Shown here: piece by piece, positions 33,637 to 45,067 of the stretch
Layout of the letters: the number at the start of each line of letters is the position of its first letter
Numbering within the stretch: the stretch's first letter is position 1
NCBI GenBank assembly: GCA_027943335.1
Contig: BSBK01002080.1
Location: 2,236,001 to 2,300,000 of the forward strand
From: Chamaecyparis obtusa
Taxonomy: Eukaryota > Streptophyta > Pinopsida > Cupressales > Cupressaceae
Length of the DNA stretch: 64,000 nucleotides
Direction of reading: 5' to 3'
Position numbers and translations under genes: made by a program
Notes under the pieces: model-generated
Seen by the model: only the letters and a program-made list of their open reading frames with translations
The model's database searches: none
Told to the model about the DNA's origin: nothing

Positions 33637-34802
33637 TGTTGGAAATATAGATGGAGTAACTAAGAGGGGGGGGTGAATCAGTTAACCACAAAAATATTAC
33701 CATAGATCTCTTAGATTTTTTGTTAAATCATTTACTATTGTTATACTGAAAACTCAGTTATTGCAGTGAGTATTAATTATAACTATTCTTAAGCATTCAT
33801 CAGTGATTAACATACATGAATAAAGAAAGTATCATGAACACAAGAGACACCAGATTTAACATGGAAACCCAATATGGGAAAAACCACCAATGTAACTAGT
33901 TACTATTTTTCACTCTTTTGAAGTGAGCCCTATTAGGAGCCAACCCAATTAAAGGTTACAAAACACACTGTTAGGTGTGACCTTGTTACAGGATTTAATC
34001 ACCCTATTAGGAGTGGCCTTGTAAGAGGTCTTGAAACAATTCAATAGAACTGTCACCTTGTTAGAGGATTTACAAAATGGTTGTTAAACCAACTCGGTTA
34101 GGAGATTTTGAAATCACTACTACAATGGTAAGAAAGTAACAATGAAGTGACCTAAATAATGATGCAACTGAATTGCTGATTACAGATCTTTGTTCTACTT
34201 CACTAGATCCTTCCTGATCAAATATATCTTTGCTGCTCTTCAAGGATATCTAATCATCCTTCAAAATTCACTCACACTTCCCTTCTTTTCACTTGCACAC
34301 TTTTTAATTCACAACTTGACCTTCTATATATACCATTCGGATTGTCCATTCAGATTGTCAAGTCAGCAATAATAACATTACTAATCATTACAATAGTCAG
34401 CTGGAATAAACAAACTTTATTTCTCAAAATAAAAAAATCCTTCACTGGGCCAACCTTACTCGGTAAACACTAATCCGAAGAGATTTCCTTTGGTGATCGA
34501 GAGAACTCGGTAAGCACTGTGAATTCTGTAACATCCTTTGGAGACCAAGTGAACTCGGTAAACACTAACTTTCCTTTGATAACCATGGAAGCTCAATTAA
34601 CACTATTTTCTGCCATATTTTTCTTTGACACCCAAAATATCTTGGTAGATACTAAAAACTACCTGCAGACCGACTGAGCTCGGTAAATACTGGGAACTGC
34701 TTTGTTGACTGATTGAGCTAGGTAAATGATATGACATTTGTGTGACATCAAAGACAACACACAATTAATCCAACAATGTCCTTCAGACAATTGTATCCAA
34801 CA
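33637..34802 (-). repeat. CopB-1 5' LTR (right)
   Basis: 1166 bp, TGTTGGAAATATAG to ATCCAACA. TATATATA at 34325-34332 would direct minus-strand transcription. The dyad array is at 34440-34735. Confidence 0.9.
34440..34735 (-). repeat. ACCGAG...CTCGGT dyad array, CopB-1 right LTR
   Basis: Same array as at 28640-28935, with different decayed positions (for example GACCAAGTGAACTCGGTAAA against GACCGAGTGAACTCAATAAA). Independent loss of CG dinucleotides in each LTR fits methylcytosine deamination. Confidence 0.8.
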
Positions 34803-34807
34803 GGTTT

Positions 34808-35046
34808 GATGTATTATTTTTTGAATCCTCCTTGATCTTTTCCATAAGGTCTTGTCTCCGACTTCTTGAAAGGTCAAGTTGTTCCTTTAGTTTCTTCATA
34901 AAACCTTTTGCTCTTCTTAACTTGAATTTCAATTTTCCATTCTCAACCTTTTCTTTGTCCAGGTCATCAAGCGTTGCTTCAAAGTTCTCTTGCAAAATTT
35001 TTGAATCCATTTTGATCTCCCTTAAGTTGCAAGGCTTTCCCTCCAA
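34808..35046 (-). pseudogene. XG-2 Gag-like protein, N-terminal coiled-coil part
   Basis: About 80 residues (MEGKPCNLREIKMDSKILQE onward), highly charged and heptad-like, ending in ...QDLMEKIKEDSKNNTSNL where CopB-1 inserted. It joins the knuckle-bearing part at 26791-27822. The start lies about 12 bases from the primer site. There is no UBN2 domain, as in XG-1. Confidence 0.65.
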
Positions 35047-35055
35047 GGGCCAATA

Positions 35056-35067
35056 TCTCTGATACCA
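35056..35067 (-). other. XG-2 primer binding site
   Basis: TCTCTGATACCA, one base from the tRNA-Met complement, followed by AT and the LTR. Confidence 0.8.
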
Positions 35068-35069
35068 AT

Positions 35070-36118
35070 TATTAGGATTAAGTAATATTGAGAGGGGGGG
35101 TGAATTAGTATTATATCACTTTAAGTAAAAATTAAACTAATTACAAATAAATCATATGAATTCTAAAATGACAAGAACATAAACACATAACTCATAACAC
35201 CATTATTTATTTTTGAGGAAACCCTGGCCAAGGGAAAACCCCAGTGGAGATGGTACCCACAACTATTCACTAAAGTATAATATCCCATTTAGGAGATGAG
35301 TATTACATAGTACATTTCCTTTTTAGAGGAATATTAACCCTATTAAAGGTATACAAAAATCATGTTAAAGGTATAGTGAGCTTACAACTCTTACAATCAA
35401 TAATTAAGTTACAAAAGTGCTCTTCAAGAGTGAACAATACAAGCATCTACTATGCTTTGATATTTCTAGTTATGGCTCTCAATAGTCTCTGTCAATCTCT
35501 AGTCTCACATTTTCTAATAACCATCATTGATATCCAAAATTTGCATCCATATCTCATACATATCTTGCACATATATCACTTCCATAAAACACTCTTTATT
35601 TATATCTATATAGTCATCCAATCTGCTCTAAAATACAATACAAAACATAATAATTTCTTATACAAATGATAAATATTGAGTCAAAAATCTTATATTACCA
35701 AAGTGTTAGAAATATACAATCTTTATCTGACCTATCACATTACCATTCCATCTAGCCTTCCCTTAATCAGATTCACGACTGTTCATATGCCCCGTTTCAC
35801 TATTCCTATGTCTTCATGTGCCTTCATATCACTCCAACTTGCTGATATCAATACCAAAACACATGCGATGTTAATTAAAGGTCATACATATAACAAAATT
35901 TCTTCCTCTAAGTTCACAAGCCATAACATAACATAGACTGTCTTCACTAATCAAACCAATATTGTAGTATACTATAAATCTAATTCTGTCCTTAGTTATT
36001 TTCATGACTGTGTCTCAAAAACTTATACTTACTCCATGCGATCATTATAACAGATGTGTTTCCATAAATGACAATGCTCAAGTAATTCTTAGTGCACTCA
36101 AAAAATCACTTGCCAACA
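35070..36118 (-). repeat. XG-2 5' LTR
   Basis: 1049 bp from TATTAGGATTAAG (TG changed to TA) to CTTGCCAACA. It matches the XG-3 LTR (53933-54973), with shared phrases such as GGGGGGGTGAAT and GAGGAAACC. A reverse TATAAATA lies at 35597-35604. Confidence 0.82.
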
Positions 36119-36545
36119 CTCCCTAATTATGATCAACCTCCAACTTTGGAACTCTATCATTAGGACTTAGAAAATCCAACAACCATTCAGGAATCCTTGG
36201 TGGATTAACCACTAACCCAACCCCGAGTCTAGAGGAAAAACTGTTATCAGATAATACATAACTTGACCCCTCCCAATCTCTTGATAGAATAGTAGACCAA
36301 TTTTGGATTGGCATTGGCTCACCATCCACTGCCCTCTCTAAGGGCATGAAATTTTTGAAGTAATCTACATTCTGAAAAAGAAACATATGAATTAAGAAGG
36401 AACACTAGTAGAAATGCTTGGTACCCCCCTTCTTCAAATCCACCAGCCCCTCATGAATTTTGTTTTCAATAAATGGGTAAAATTCATAAATTATGGTGAA
36501 GAAAGGGTGTTGAATCTGAATAACCATATATGTGTATTCAATTAT

Positions 36546-37385
36546 GATGCAGGAGAATCCTAGGGTAGTTGACAATCCTACATGTTGGTATGTTAGAGTG
36601 TTTCTTTGTTACTCAGTTGCAGCTTTGATCGAGGGGCTCGGTCATTGAAGGGAACTCGGTAAACTTCTGGCACTCAGCAAAACTTATTCTTAGTGATGCT
36701 TGTGGTGCTTGGTTTACATGCTTTCTCAGTGATGCCTAGCTGGCTCAGTTATTTTTACTAATGCTCAGTAGTTTGACTTACCTACTAGAGTTCTTAGGGA
36801 TTTGGGTGGCCAAATTGATGTATTTAATGTAGATAGCTAGTGTTACATTGTCCTATGTCAATTGAGAGGCTGACTTGGAGAATTAATTATTTGTAAGGCT
36901 ATTTGAGAGCTGACTGATGTTGCATTTAATATTTTTTTTTCTTTAGAAGCTAACTAGGTTTTAGAATTGATTTCTTTCTTCCAGCTGACTTGTGGCCAGA
37001 GTAGTATAAAAGAAGGGTTTTGGATAGTTGTTAGGGGGAATTGGTCAGATTATAGTGTCTGGATCCTTTGAGATCTAGAAGATCATATTATTTGTCTAAT
37101 ATTTGTAATAGTAGAGCTAGTGGTTTGTATTCTTAGAGACAAGGAGATTTCTTGGTGGCTTGTGAGCTCAAGTTTAGATCTACCTTAGTGTTTCTACCAG
37201 TTGCTGATGTGTTACAGAGCTAGACTAGCTGGAGGATAATTGAATTCTATTTGTATTTGGCCCTAACCTAGAAGGCCTTACAATTGGGCATGTTGAATTA
37301 AAATTTTATTTTGTGCATTCTCTTGTTGTGTTTCCACTGTGTTGTTTTTTCTAGTGTGGAGTTGGACTATCTTTCTGGGATTTTC
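36546..37385 (+). mobile_element. Solo-LTR-like insertion in XO-1
   Basis: About 840 bp that interrupt the XO-1 frame and look like a plus-oriented LTR. A TATAAAAG box is at 37005-37012. CTCGGT motifs are at 36640-36665, and decayed CTCAGT forms follow. No coding is seen. The ends are approximate and a target duplication is not clear. It could also be a fragment of a longer element. Confidence 0.5.
37005..37012 (+). promoter_or_regulatory. TATA box in LTR-like insertion
   Basis: TATAAAAG in GTAGTATAAAAGAAGGG, with a plausible LTR transcript start about 30 bp downstream. Confidence 0.5.
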
Positions 37386-37596
37386 CTTTTTCACTATGAC
37401 AAATTGGCATAAAAGACCCTATTGGTCTAATCAACATCTGACATAGAGAAAAATAAGTATCCTTTGCATGCTTGGAAAATGCCTCTAGGGGAAAAGCATC
37501 CTTAGTAAAAAAATACTTTGTAGATCTAGCCTTAACCAAATGTGCAAGTAATAACCTATCCTTGATCATATTATTGGAAAATATTATTGGAATTGT

Positions 37597-38383
37597 TGGC
37601 ATTCATTGTTTTGTCATTAATGTCAACATTTGTTTCAGTAAGGGAATCTAGAAGTTAAAGAAAAACTAGATAGATAGGTTACAGAGAATTGTTCAGATAG
37701 TGTATGATGACATAGCTCCTACAAGTTGAGATTTGGGTACAAGTCCATGTTTACTATATGTGGTTATGTTCTCATATGTTTATATTCTTATTTTCTCAAG
37801 TTATGGATGAATTGGAAAAGACTGGTTATAGGGCCAATGATTGGGAAACTCACAAAGTTGGTCTCAATATGTGAAGTATATCTTCAATGCAGAATTGTAT
37901 CAAGCCTTGCGAACTTAAGGAATTTAATAAGACACGTGAGAGACTTTACTGTGTGATCAAAGAGTACTTTTGTAATTGGTAATATCATCTATGGTGTGTA
38001 CTCCAATGAAGATTAATTTGGAAGTCCACCCATGAGTGGTAGCATGTTCTTGTTTAATCAAGGATGGATTAATGTTTTGGATGACTATTTTTTTATTTGT
38101 GATTGTTGTAATATTGTTAAGGATGCTGAGTGTATCCTCACATGGGTCTATGCAATTTTATTTTTATAGTAGAGGTCCTATAATTGGCCAACCCAAGAAT
38201 TATTTTTATAACTTGTATATAAGGAATTCTTTCCTTATGATTATGGTGTGCAAATAATGTGCAAGCCTGTGGGTTGCAAGGAATGTTGATATAGAGAAGA
38301 GGTGGTGCATTGAGGCACAAGAAATAAATTTTCTTGGTAGAAGTTATTTTTGGAAGCCAATTAAAATATTATTATTGTAAATC
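37597..38383 (+). repeat. Putative CopA-2 5' LTR, unmatched
   Basis: Starts TGGCATTCATTGTTTTG and runs to the degenerate primer site near 38384-38398 (GTGATCAGAGTGG against TGGTATCAAAGC in CopA-1). No matching copy is seen at the other end, apart from a possible last 53 bp at 46230-46282. No coding is supported. Confidence 0.4.
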
Positions 38384-38406
38384 TTTGTGATCAGAGTGGT
38401 AGGTCC

Positions 38407-40677
38407 TTGAAAGAAAAGTTTAACAGCTTAATGAGATCCATGGAGAATTTTAGGAAAGAAAGCCCTAAGTTTTATGGAGTAAATTTTGACAGTTGGAAAG
38501 AAAAGATGAAGAAACATCTATTATGTTTAGGACTAGGTTATTGTTTGATTACAAAGAATGAGAAGACTATCATTGATGAGGATAACATTGAAACATGTAC
38601 TAATGAAGAAAGAGATCTATTCATGTGTAACATACTTGCTAGAGAAGCACTCTTGTGAGCCCTTCCAAAGAATGAGTACAATCAGGTAAAATATTTGAAA
38701 ACATCTCATGAAATTTGGTTAGCTTTACAGTCTACTTTTGAAGGTGATGAGCATGCAAAAAAAGTCAGATTACATAATTGGATATGTGCATTTGAAGATA
38801 TAAGAGTGATGGTAGATGAATCTGTTAGAAGCTATATTCATAGAATGTTAGAGATTGTTGTAGGTATAAAATCTTGTGGTGGAACAAAGACAGAGAATGA
38901 AGTGATATGGAAAATTATGAGAACATTGACTCTTGCATTTAAGCAGACAACACAGATGATTGAACAAGTCATACCTTGTACTACAAACATTACAAGAGAG
39001 ACTCTTCTTGGAAGATTGGAAGTAGCAGAAATGAAGCTGAGGTTATCAGGAGACCTACCTAGAATGGAGACAACATTTAGTGGTGTTAGTGTTCATCCTA
39101 CTTTGTCAAGAAGCATAAGTTTGAGAAAATATTATGCTAGCAGTAGAAAAACTATAAATGAAGAAGATAGGAAGATTGAAGAAGGTATTTCCTTTCTTGT
39201 GAAGAGAGAACTAGATGGTAAGAATTTTTTTTAATGTTGGACTTGTCAAGAATTTGGTCATTTTGCATCTAAATGTCCTAAGAGAGTTAAGAAGTATATG
39301 AAGAACTTTAATCCTAGAAGATCTAAAGAATGTTACTATGCAAATGATGAAGAACTTGAAACTAGTTTGGAGAAATATTTGAGTGAAAGTGATACTAAGA
39401 ATAATGATGATATAGGATTTGTAGCAATTAAAGAAGAAAATCCTAAAACTAAAATTAAGGAAGAAAAGGCTTTAGTTTCTCAAGTAGAAAAGAAAGATAA
39501 TTATATTATAGATAGTGCTTGTTCATAGCATATGGCTGGAGACATGAAAAATTTCATAAAGTTTAACAATTATGATGGTGGAATTGTTAGAGTTGGAAAT
39601 AATTCACCTTGTTTGATTAAAGGTATAGGATCTATTACTCTTGATGGAAAGACTAATACTGATGATGTTTACTTGTGGATGGTTTGAAACATAATATTTT
39701 GAGTGTTGGATAGTTAGTTGATAAGGGATATCAAGTTTGGTTTACTGAGAAAAATTGTGTGATTAAAGACAAAGATGGAAATTTGATTGGTACTAGATCT
39801 AGAACCAGAGGTAATGTATTTTAGTTGAATCCTACTGAGATGACATGCTTGATTACTAATATTGATGACAGTTGGTTATGGAATAGAATGTTTTTTCATA
39901 TAAACTTTGATAACATTGTGAAAGTGAGTACTACACTTGCAATAAGAGATTTGCCTAAAATTATGAAGCCTACTAACATGATTTGCAAGGAATGTGTAAT
40001 GGCTAAATAGAAGAGAAGCTCATTTCCTAGCAAGAAATTTACAATAGCAGAGAAGTTGGAGATTGTTCATACAGACTTGAGCGGTCCTACAAGGACTAGA
40101 GGATTCTATGGAGAAAGGTATTTTATGATTCTTGTTGATGAGTTTACAAGAATGATGTGGATTGCATTTCTTAAAGAAAAATCTGAAGCATTTGATAGGT
40201 TTAAGATCATTAAGAATAAAGTTGAGAATGAATCTAGAATGAAGATTAAATATTTGAGATCAAATAGAGGTGGATAATTTACTTCTAAAGAATTTAACAT
40301 CTTTTGTGAAGTAAATGGTATTAAGCGACTATTTTTAGCCCCTAGGACACCTGAACAAAATTGTATTGCAAAAAGGAGAAATAGATTAGTGACTAAAGTA
40401 GCAAGAGCTATGTTATTTGAGAATGAATTAACAAAGATATTCTAGAGAGAAGTAGTGAACACAGTGGTGTATATAATGAATAGAGTACAAATTAGAGTAG
40501 ACACAAACAAGACATCCTATGAACTATGGTTTGGACATGCACCATTAGTTAATTATTTTAGGATTTTTGGAAGAAAATGTTATATTAAGAGAGATGATGA
40601 CATTGGAAAGTTTGATCCTAGAAGTGATGAAGGTATATTTCTTGGATATTCATTGAAGAGAAAAGCTTATAGATGTT
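38407..40677 (+). pseudogene. CopA-2 Gag, protease and integrase, decayed
   Basis: Gag of UBN2 type (SHEIWLALQSTFEGDEHAKK at 38704-38763). A zinc knuckle CWTCQEFGHFASKC follows at 39236-39277. The protease motif IIDSACS has Ala for Gly (near 39508). Pre-integrase and integrase core come next (HTDLSGP near 40067). The second catalytic Asp is Asn (LRSNRGG) and the Glu position reads CIAKRRN. Stops lie near 38656, 39234, 39526, 39709, 39823, 40008, 40275 and 40443, most of them TAG at expected CAG or TGG codons. The frame is broken exactly at YRC (40677) by the 2.1-kb insertion. Compared with CopA-1 it is about equally decayed. Confidence 0.9.
40666..40677. repeat. 12-bp target duplication, left
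   Basis: CTTATAGATGTT. The same 12 bases are at 42823-42834. Removing 40678-42834 restores the Copia reading frame. Confidence 0.92.
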
Positions 40678-42822
40678 CTGATTACTGGAAAAATAGGTTT
40701 TGAAGGGACCCAAAACCCTTTACAACTTAAGGAGAAAAAGATAGGAAATATTAAGCATAAATAGCAAAGGATGAGACATACAACAACAATTTTCCCATAC
40801 TAGGGGCTACAAAGCTAATAGAGAAACCCTGCCAAAAAGATAGCAAAAGACACAAAAAAACTAGCAAGAGCACCAGGCTACAGAACTCCAACTTTTTCAT
40901 CTAGCATTTTCTCCATCTTGGCCTGAATGTTATCCATCCTGCCGATTACCCTTTTCAATTCATCCGAATTATTCTTAATCATAGGGGACTTCTTCTTACC
41001 ATGGGTCTAAGAACTGGGACCACCACTATCCAGCAAAGGAGCACTCCTAACCTCAATGTCATCCTCTGAAGTATTGTCCAACAAGTTAACTAGAGCCTTC
41101 AGATTGGTACTAAAAGCCTTCATACTTTCCATACTATGTTGGAGAATGTTGATAAGAGTGTTATCAACTCTATTCATTCTATCCCTCAAATCAACAGCAT
41201 TTGGGTTAGCAGTTCTCTCATTAAGAAGAGACTCCACTTTCTCTTGGAGGATGGTGTTGTTGGCTTCAAGCTTTCTACATTTCAAATGGAGTCTTTTAAT
41301 TTCATGAAAACACCACTTACTAAATCTGAATGAGTAAAGGGCCTCGGCTTTAGCAGTCTGTAGGATGCCAGTAGTCACCTCCTCCCTATCATTGAAATCT
41401 TCAAATATAAGCTTGATAGTGGACTCTCTAGCCTTCCATTCACTAGACTCCTTACTACCCTCCTTATTTTTATCCTTGAAATCATGAGATATGGGCATTT
41501 CATGCCTCATCCCTTAAACAAAATCTTCCAGAATGGGCACCTCCTCCTTCTTAAAATCCTTGTCATTTTTCTATTTTTTTGCATACTAAATGGCTATATC
41601 AACCAAGTCCTCAAGGCTATGGGAATTTAGTGCCTCAGTTCCTTCAGACTTATCCTCTTCAATTTTTATATCTTTTTCCTCATTTGTTCTCTCCTGAGTA
41701 TTATTGTCAACGTCCTCTACTTTAGGAATGTCTTTTTCCTCATTGCACAAGGTAGTATTCGTCTCTGTAGTGCTCACAAGAATATTCTCATCTCCATGCC
41801 TCTGAGCTTCATCAGTACCCTACATGTTAGTATCATTAGTCAACTGATCCCCCTTCCTAGTATTCTACTTATTCCCCTCCTTTGAATTCTTGCTACCATC
41901 CTCATTTTTGTGTTCTTCCTGATTAGACATAGCCTCATAATCATCAATCTCTTCCTCATCCTTGCTAGGGCTTTTCATCTCCTGGGCATTATCAGAAACC
42001 TCATCCTTAGAGTCCTCCATTTCTAAGCCCTCAGAGTCACACTCCTCCTTAGTAGCTTTTGAACAAATTTTCTTCGAGTTGCTACTAGGATTGTCCTCCG
42101 CCTTCTGTTCAACAGACCCCATCTTTGACTTCTTAGGGCTTATCTTGCTCTTACCAGTGGAAGGAGTAGAAGAAGGGATAGGGATGGTTTTCTTCATATA
42201 CTCATGAATTAATAGGATCAATCCCTCATGTTTCATAGCCTTTTTAGGAGAACCCTTATGTTCATTTATGCTTTTAACCAAAGAAGTATACAGATAAAAA
42301 GGAATATTGATGGTATCCTTGTACCTGAAGTGATTTAGAAACATGAAATGATGGGAATGAGCTTGAGTGAAGTGGCTGTCAAGGGTGAAGTATTCCATCA
42401 CCACCTCCAACACATGGTGCCAAATCTCTTTAATCTTGATAGGTTCCATGTAGCCATTAACCTTTCCTTTTGCAAAATCAACCTTCTCTTTCACAGATTT
42501 CAAGAACTTTTTAGTCGCCATGTCTGAAATCTTGCAGTTTCTATAAAATTTTTGACCTTCATTAGGGATTCCCAAAATTTGAGCTATAATCTCAACATAA
42601 ATATGCAATGTGCAACCATCAATGGTGATAGAATTATCCTTCCAGCCTTCAACAAATTTTTGTGTTACTTCCTTATCAAAGCCATGCAATTTTTCTAAAT
42701 AATGGGTAACTCTGCCTTTTTTCAACTTCCTCCAAACCATCACCATATCTGGTTCCTCAAGCTTGTTACAGTTATCTAGTTCTTCACACTTTAGATCACC
42801 CCCCATATTCATAGAGGCAATT
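40678..42822 (-). mobile_element. XO-3: precise 2.1-kb insertion carrying an unknown ORF
   Basis: The 2145-bp segment is flanked by a 12-bp direct repeat and lies in the integrase/reverse transcriptase linker of CopA-2. It has no LTR, no obvious terminal inverted repeat and no poly-A tail. The minus-strand ORF begins 10 bases inside the right edge, and about 330 bases follow its last codon. The long variable-type duplication and the transcript-like layout suggest reverse-transcribed insertion of an RNA by a LINE, but the missing A-tail is against it. Confidence 0.75.
41007..42812 (-). pseudogene. XO-3 unknown ORF (602 codons, stops)
   Basis: Three open segments share one frame from MNMGGDLKCEELDN (42812) to 41007, interrupted by TAG codons near 41862 and 41570-41585. 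The first 220 residues have the layout of other unknown plant-transposon ORFs here: IYVEIIAQILGIPNEGQKFY, then HHFMFLNHFRY, then NIPFYLYTSLVKSIN. The middle (about residues 225-440) is very acidic and lysine-rich with SPKKSK-like stretches. The C-terminal 170 residues are helical and contain a probable coiled coil. No known catalytic motif. The ORF is similar in layout, not clearly in sequence, to the XG-1 and XO-2 ORFs. Confidence 0.7.
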
Positions 42823-42834
42823 CTTATAGATGTT
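42823..42834. repeat. 12-bp target duplication, right
   Basis: CTTATAGATGTT followed directly by GCAATAAGAG, the continuation of the Copia frame. Confidence 0.92.
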
Positions 42835-44682
42835 GCAATAAGAGAACTAAGACTATTGTTGAGAGTGCAAATGTAAAAGTTGATGAAAATTTCAAAATTC
42901 AGGAAATAATGCTTGATTATGAATTAGATGAAGGAAGTCATCCTAGACCTAACCATGAGACTACTAAATTATTTTATGAAATTGAAAGTGATTTGTTGAA
43001 TGAAATCCATAGTGAGATCATTGAAGAACTAACACCTAAAGTAAGATCTGAGATAGTGACACCTAACAAGAATCTATCAAGGAATCATCCTGTTGAGTAG
43101 ATTATTGGAAGCATAGATAGAGGAGTTCAAACTTGAAATAAGGTACAAGAAAAGTTATGTTTAATTTCTAAAATTGAACCTAAATCTACAAGTGAATCTT
43201 GTGAAGATGAACATTGGATTAATGCTATGAAAGAAGAACTAGATCAGATTGAAAAGAACAAGACATGGGAATTGGTCCCTAGACCTAAATATAAGAATGT
43301 TATAGGAACAAAATGGGTATTCAGAAACAAGATGAATGAACAAGAAGTAGTAAGGAAAAAAGAAAGAAGGAATTGACTATGAAGAAAATTTTGCACCAGT
43401 AGCAAGAATTGAAGTAGTAAGAATGTTTTTGGCCTATGCAGCTTTTAAGAAATACAAAGTATATCTAATGGATGTGAAGTCAGCATTGCTGAATGGAGAA
43501 TTGGAAGAAGAAGTTTACATTGAGTAGCCTGAAGGTTTTCCTTTAACTCAAGAAGGAGACATGGTATGTAAATTGAAGAAAGCTTTATATGGACTGAAGC
43601 AAGCACCTAGAACTTGGTATGCGAGATTGGATAAGTATTTGTTGAAATTAGGATTTAGAAAAGGCATAACTGATAGCAACCTATATACAAAAGAAATTGA
43701 AAATGGTTTGTTGGTTGTAGCAATTTTTGTTGATGATATTATCTTTGGAGGAGAAGATGAAGCCAGTGATAAATTTGTAGATGAAATGAAGACTAAATTT
43801 GAAATGAGTATGATTGGTGAAATGAAATAATTTTTAGGATTGTAGATAATACAGAACAGTGATGGTATTTTTGTAAGTCAGACAAAGTACTTGAATGATT
43901 TATTGAAGAGATTTAGAATGGAGAACTATAAACCAGTTGGAAAACCTACGGTAACTAGACATAAGCTATCTAGCATAGATGAGACTCCTGTAGTGGAACA
44001 TAAGAAGTATAGATCTATGATTGGAGGATTGTAGTATTTGACTCATACAAGACCTGATATAGCACATTCAATTGAAATTGTAGCAAGATTTCAAGCTGAA
44101 CCTAGAGAATCACATTATGCAATAGTAAAGAGAATACTAAGGTACTTAAGAGGCATAATTGAGTATGGATTGTGGTATGAAAAATCTAATGATTTTACCC
44201 TATGTACATATATAGATGTTGATTGGGGAGGCGGTATTGATGATAAAAAGAGCACCAGTGGTGGAGCATTTTTCCTTGGAGGAAGATTGGTTTCTTGGCT
44301 AAACAAGAAGCAAAATTGTATTTCATAGAACACAATAGAAGCAGAGTATGTAGTAGTAGCAAACAATTGTAATTAGATAATTTGGATGAAGAAAATGTTG
44401 AAGGATATTGGAATAAAATTTGTTGAGCCTATTGTTATACATTTTGATAACACCAGCACAGTTAGTATGTCTAAGAACCCTATGTTACATTCTAAGACAA
44501 AGCATATAGAGATAAAGTATCATGTAGTGAGAGAGAAAGTAATAGAGAAAGAAGTTAGCCTTGAGTACATAAGCACAAAGGAGCAGATTACAGACATATT
44601 TACAAAACCTTTTCCTAAGGATACATTTGAGTATCTGAGAGGTATGCTTGTGGTTATGCCCCAACCTACTTTTGAGAAGTGA
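42835..44682 (+). pseudogene. CopA-2 reverse transcriptase and RNase H, decayed
   Basis: The frame resumes at NKRTKTIVESANVKVDE (42837). Reverse transcriptase is recognised by ELVPRPK near 43270, [10 protein letters not shown] near 43469, [14 protein letters not shown] near 43588 and an intact FVDDIIFGG at 43726-43752. A deletion and frameshift lie near 43355-43380. RNase H shows YIDVDWGGGIDDKKSTSG near 44210, EAEY near 44343 and HFDNTSTV near 44440. The protein ends at TFEK, stop 44680-44682. TAG stops occur at expected CAG codons near 43099, 43527, 43843, 44032, 44327 and 44374, and a TAA near 43828. It cannot make an active enzyme. Confidence 0.92.
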
Positions 44683-45067
44683 TCCAAATTTTTGCATCCA
44701 TCTAGTGGTTTATGAGCCCTATTTTTCTTCTAGACTGGATGTTGGTACTTCCTCTATGGGGGAGTATGTGTATCTGAGTTGAGTCATGAGGACTCTAGTG
44801 AATGTATTTTATGAACAGTGTCTTTTGACATTGAAGTTATTATTGACATAATGATGAAAAATCTATCATTGATGTCAATGGAGGAGAAGCGTACATGAAA
44901 AAACCAGTTCCACCATCTACTGGATAGAATTGAATAGGAAAACGAAGCAAGATTTGATTGATGAAGAAGATTTGAAGCATTTTCAGAGCAGCAGTGTTGT
45001 AGTGATTGGATTTATGGAACTTGGATGTTTTTTTATCTATGTTTCCATTAATGACAATGGGGGAGAT
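44683..45067 (+). other. CopA-2 3' untranslated region with purine tracts
   Basis: Non-coding. Two purine tracts are visible: ATGGGGGAGTATGTG near 44757, and GACAATGGGGGAGATTGTTAG at 45053-45073 directly before the CopA-type LTR. The second is the better polypurine tract. Confidence 0.7.

Larger units (their letters stand above)
27828..34802 (-). mobile_element. CopB-1: full-length Ty1/Copia retrotransposon, inactive
   Basis: 6975 bp with LTRs at both ends, minus orientation, inserted into the XG-2 Gag-like gene with a 5-bp target duplication. All Copia domains are present in the order Gag, protease, integrase, reverse transcriptase, RNase H, but with many stops and a mutated reverse transcriptase motif. 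The LTRs differ by several percent (roughly a dozen changes in the first 190 bp), so it is older than CopB-2 and XG-1. Confidence 0.92.
34803..36118 (-). mobile_element. XG-2: right part with 5' LTR
   Basis: Continues XG-2 after CopB-1: N-terminal Gag-like coding (34808-35046), primer site and the 5' LTR. Confidence 0.78.
36119..37596 (-). pseudogene. XO-1 unknown ORF, central part, split by an LTR-like insertion
   Basis: Minus-strand pieces at 37380-37596 and 36119-36545 read as parts of one protein homologous to XO-2. YFSLCQ near 37435 matches YWSLCQ. YMVIQ near 36523 matches YMVIQ. Then HMFLFQNVDYFKNFM at 36342-36386 matches YMFLFKGDNYFAKEM. The two pieces are separated by the 36546-37385 insertion. 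The gene starts at 46812, beyond CopA-2, and is cut at 36118 by XG-2. A TAG near 36408 matches CAG. The product is unknown. It resembles ORFs carried by XG elements only in general layout. Confidence 0.65.

Noticed and set aside
40678..42822. Helitron capture
   Set aside because: Helitrons insert between A and T without duplicating the target; here a 12-bp duplication is present and no CTRR hairpin end was seen.
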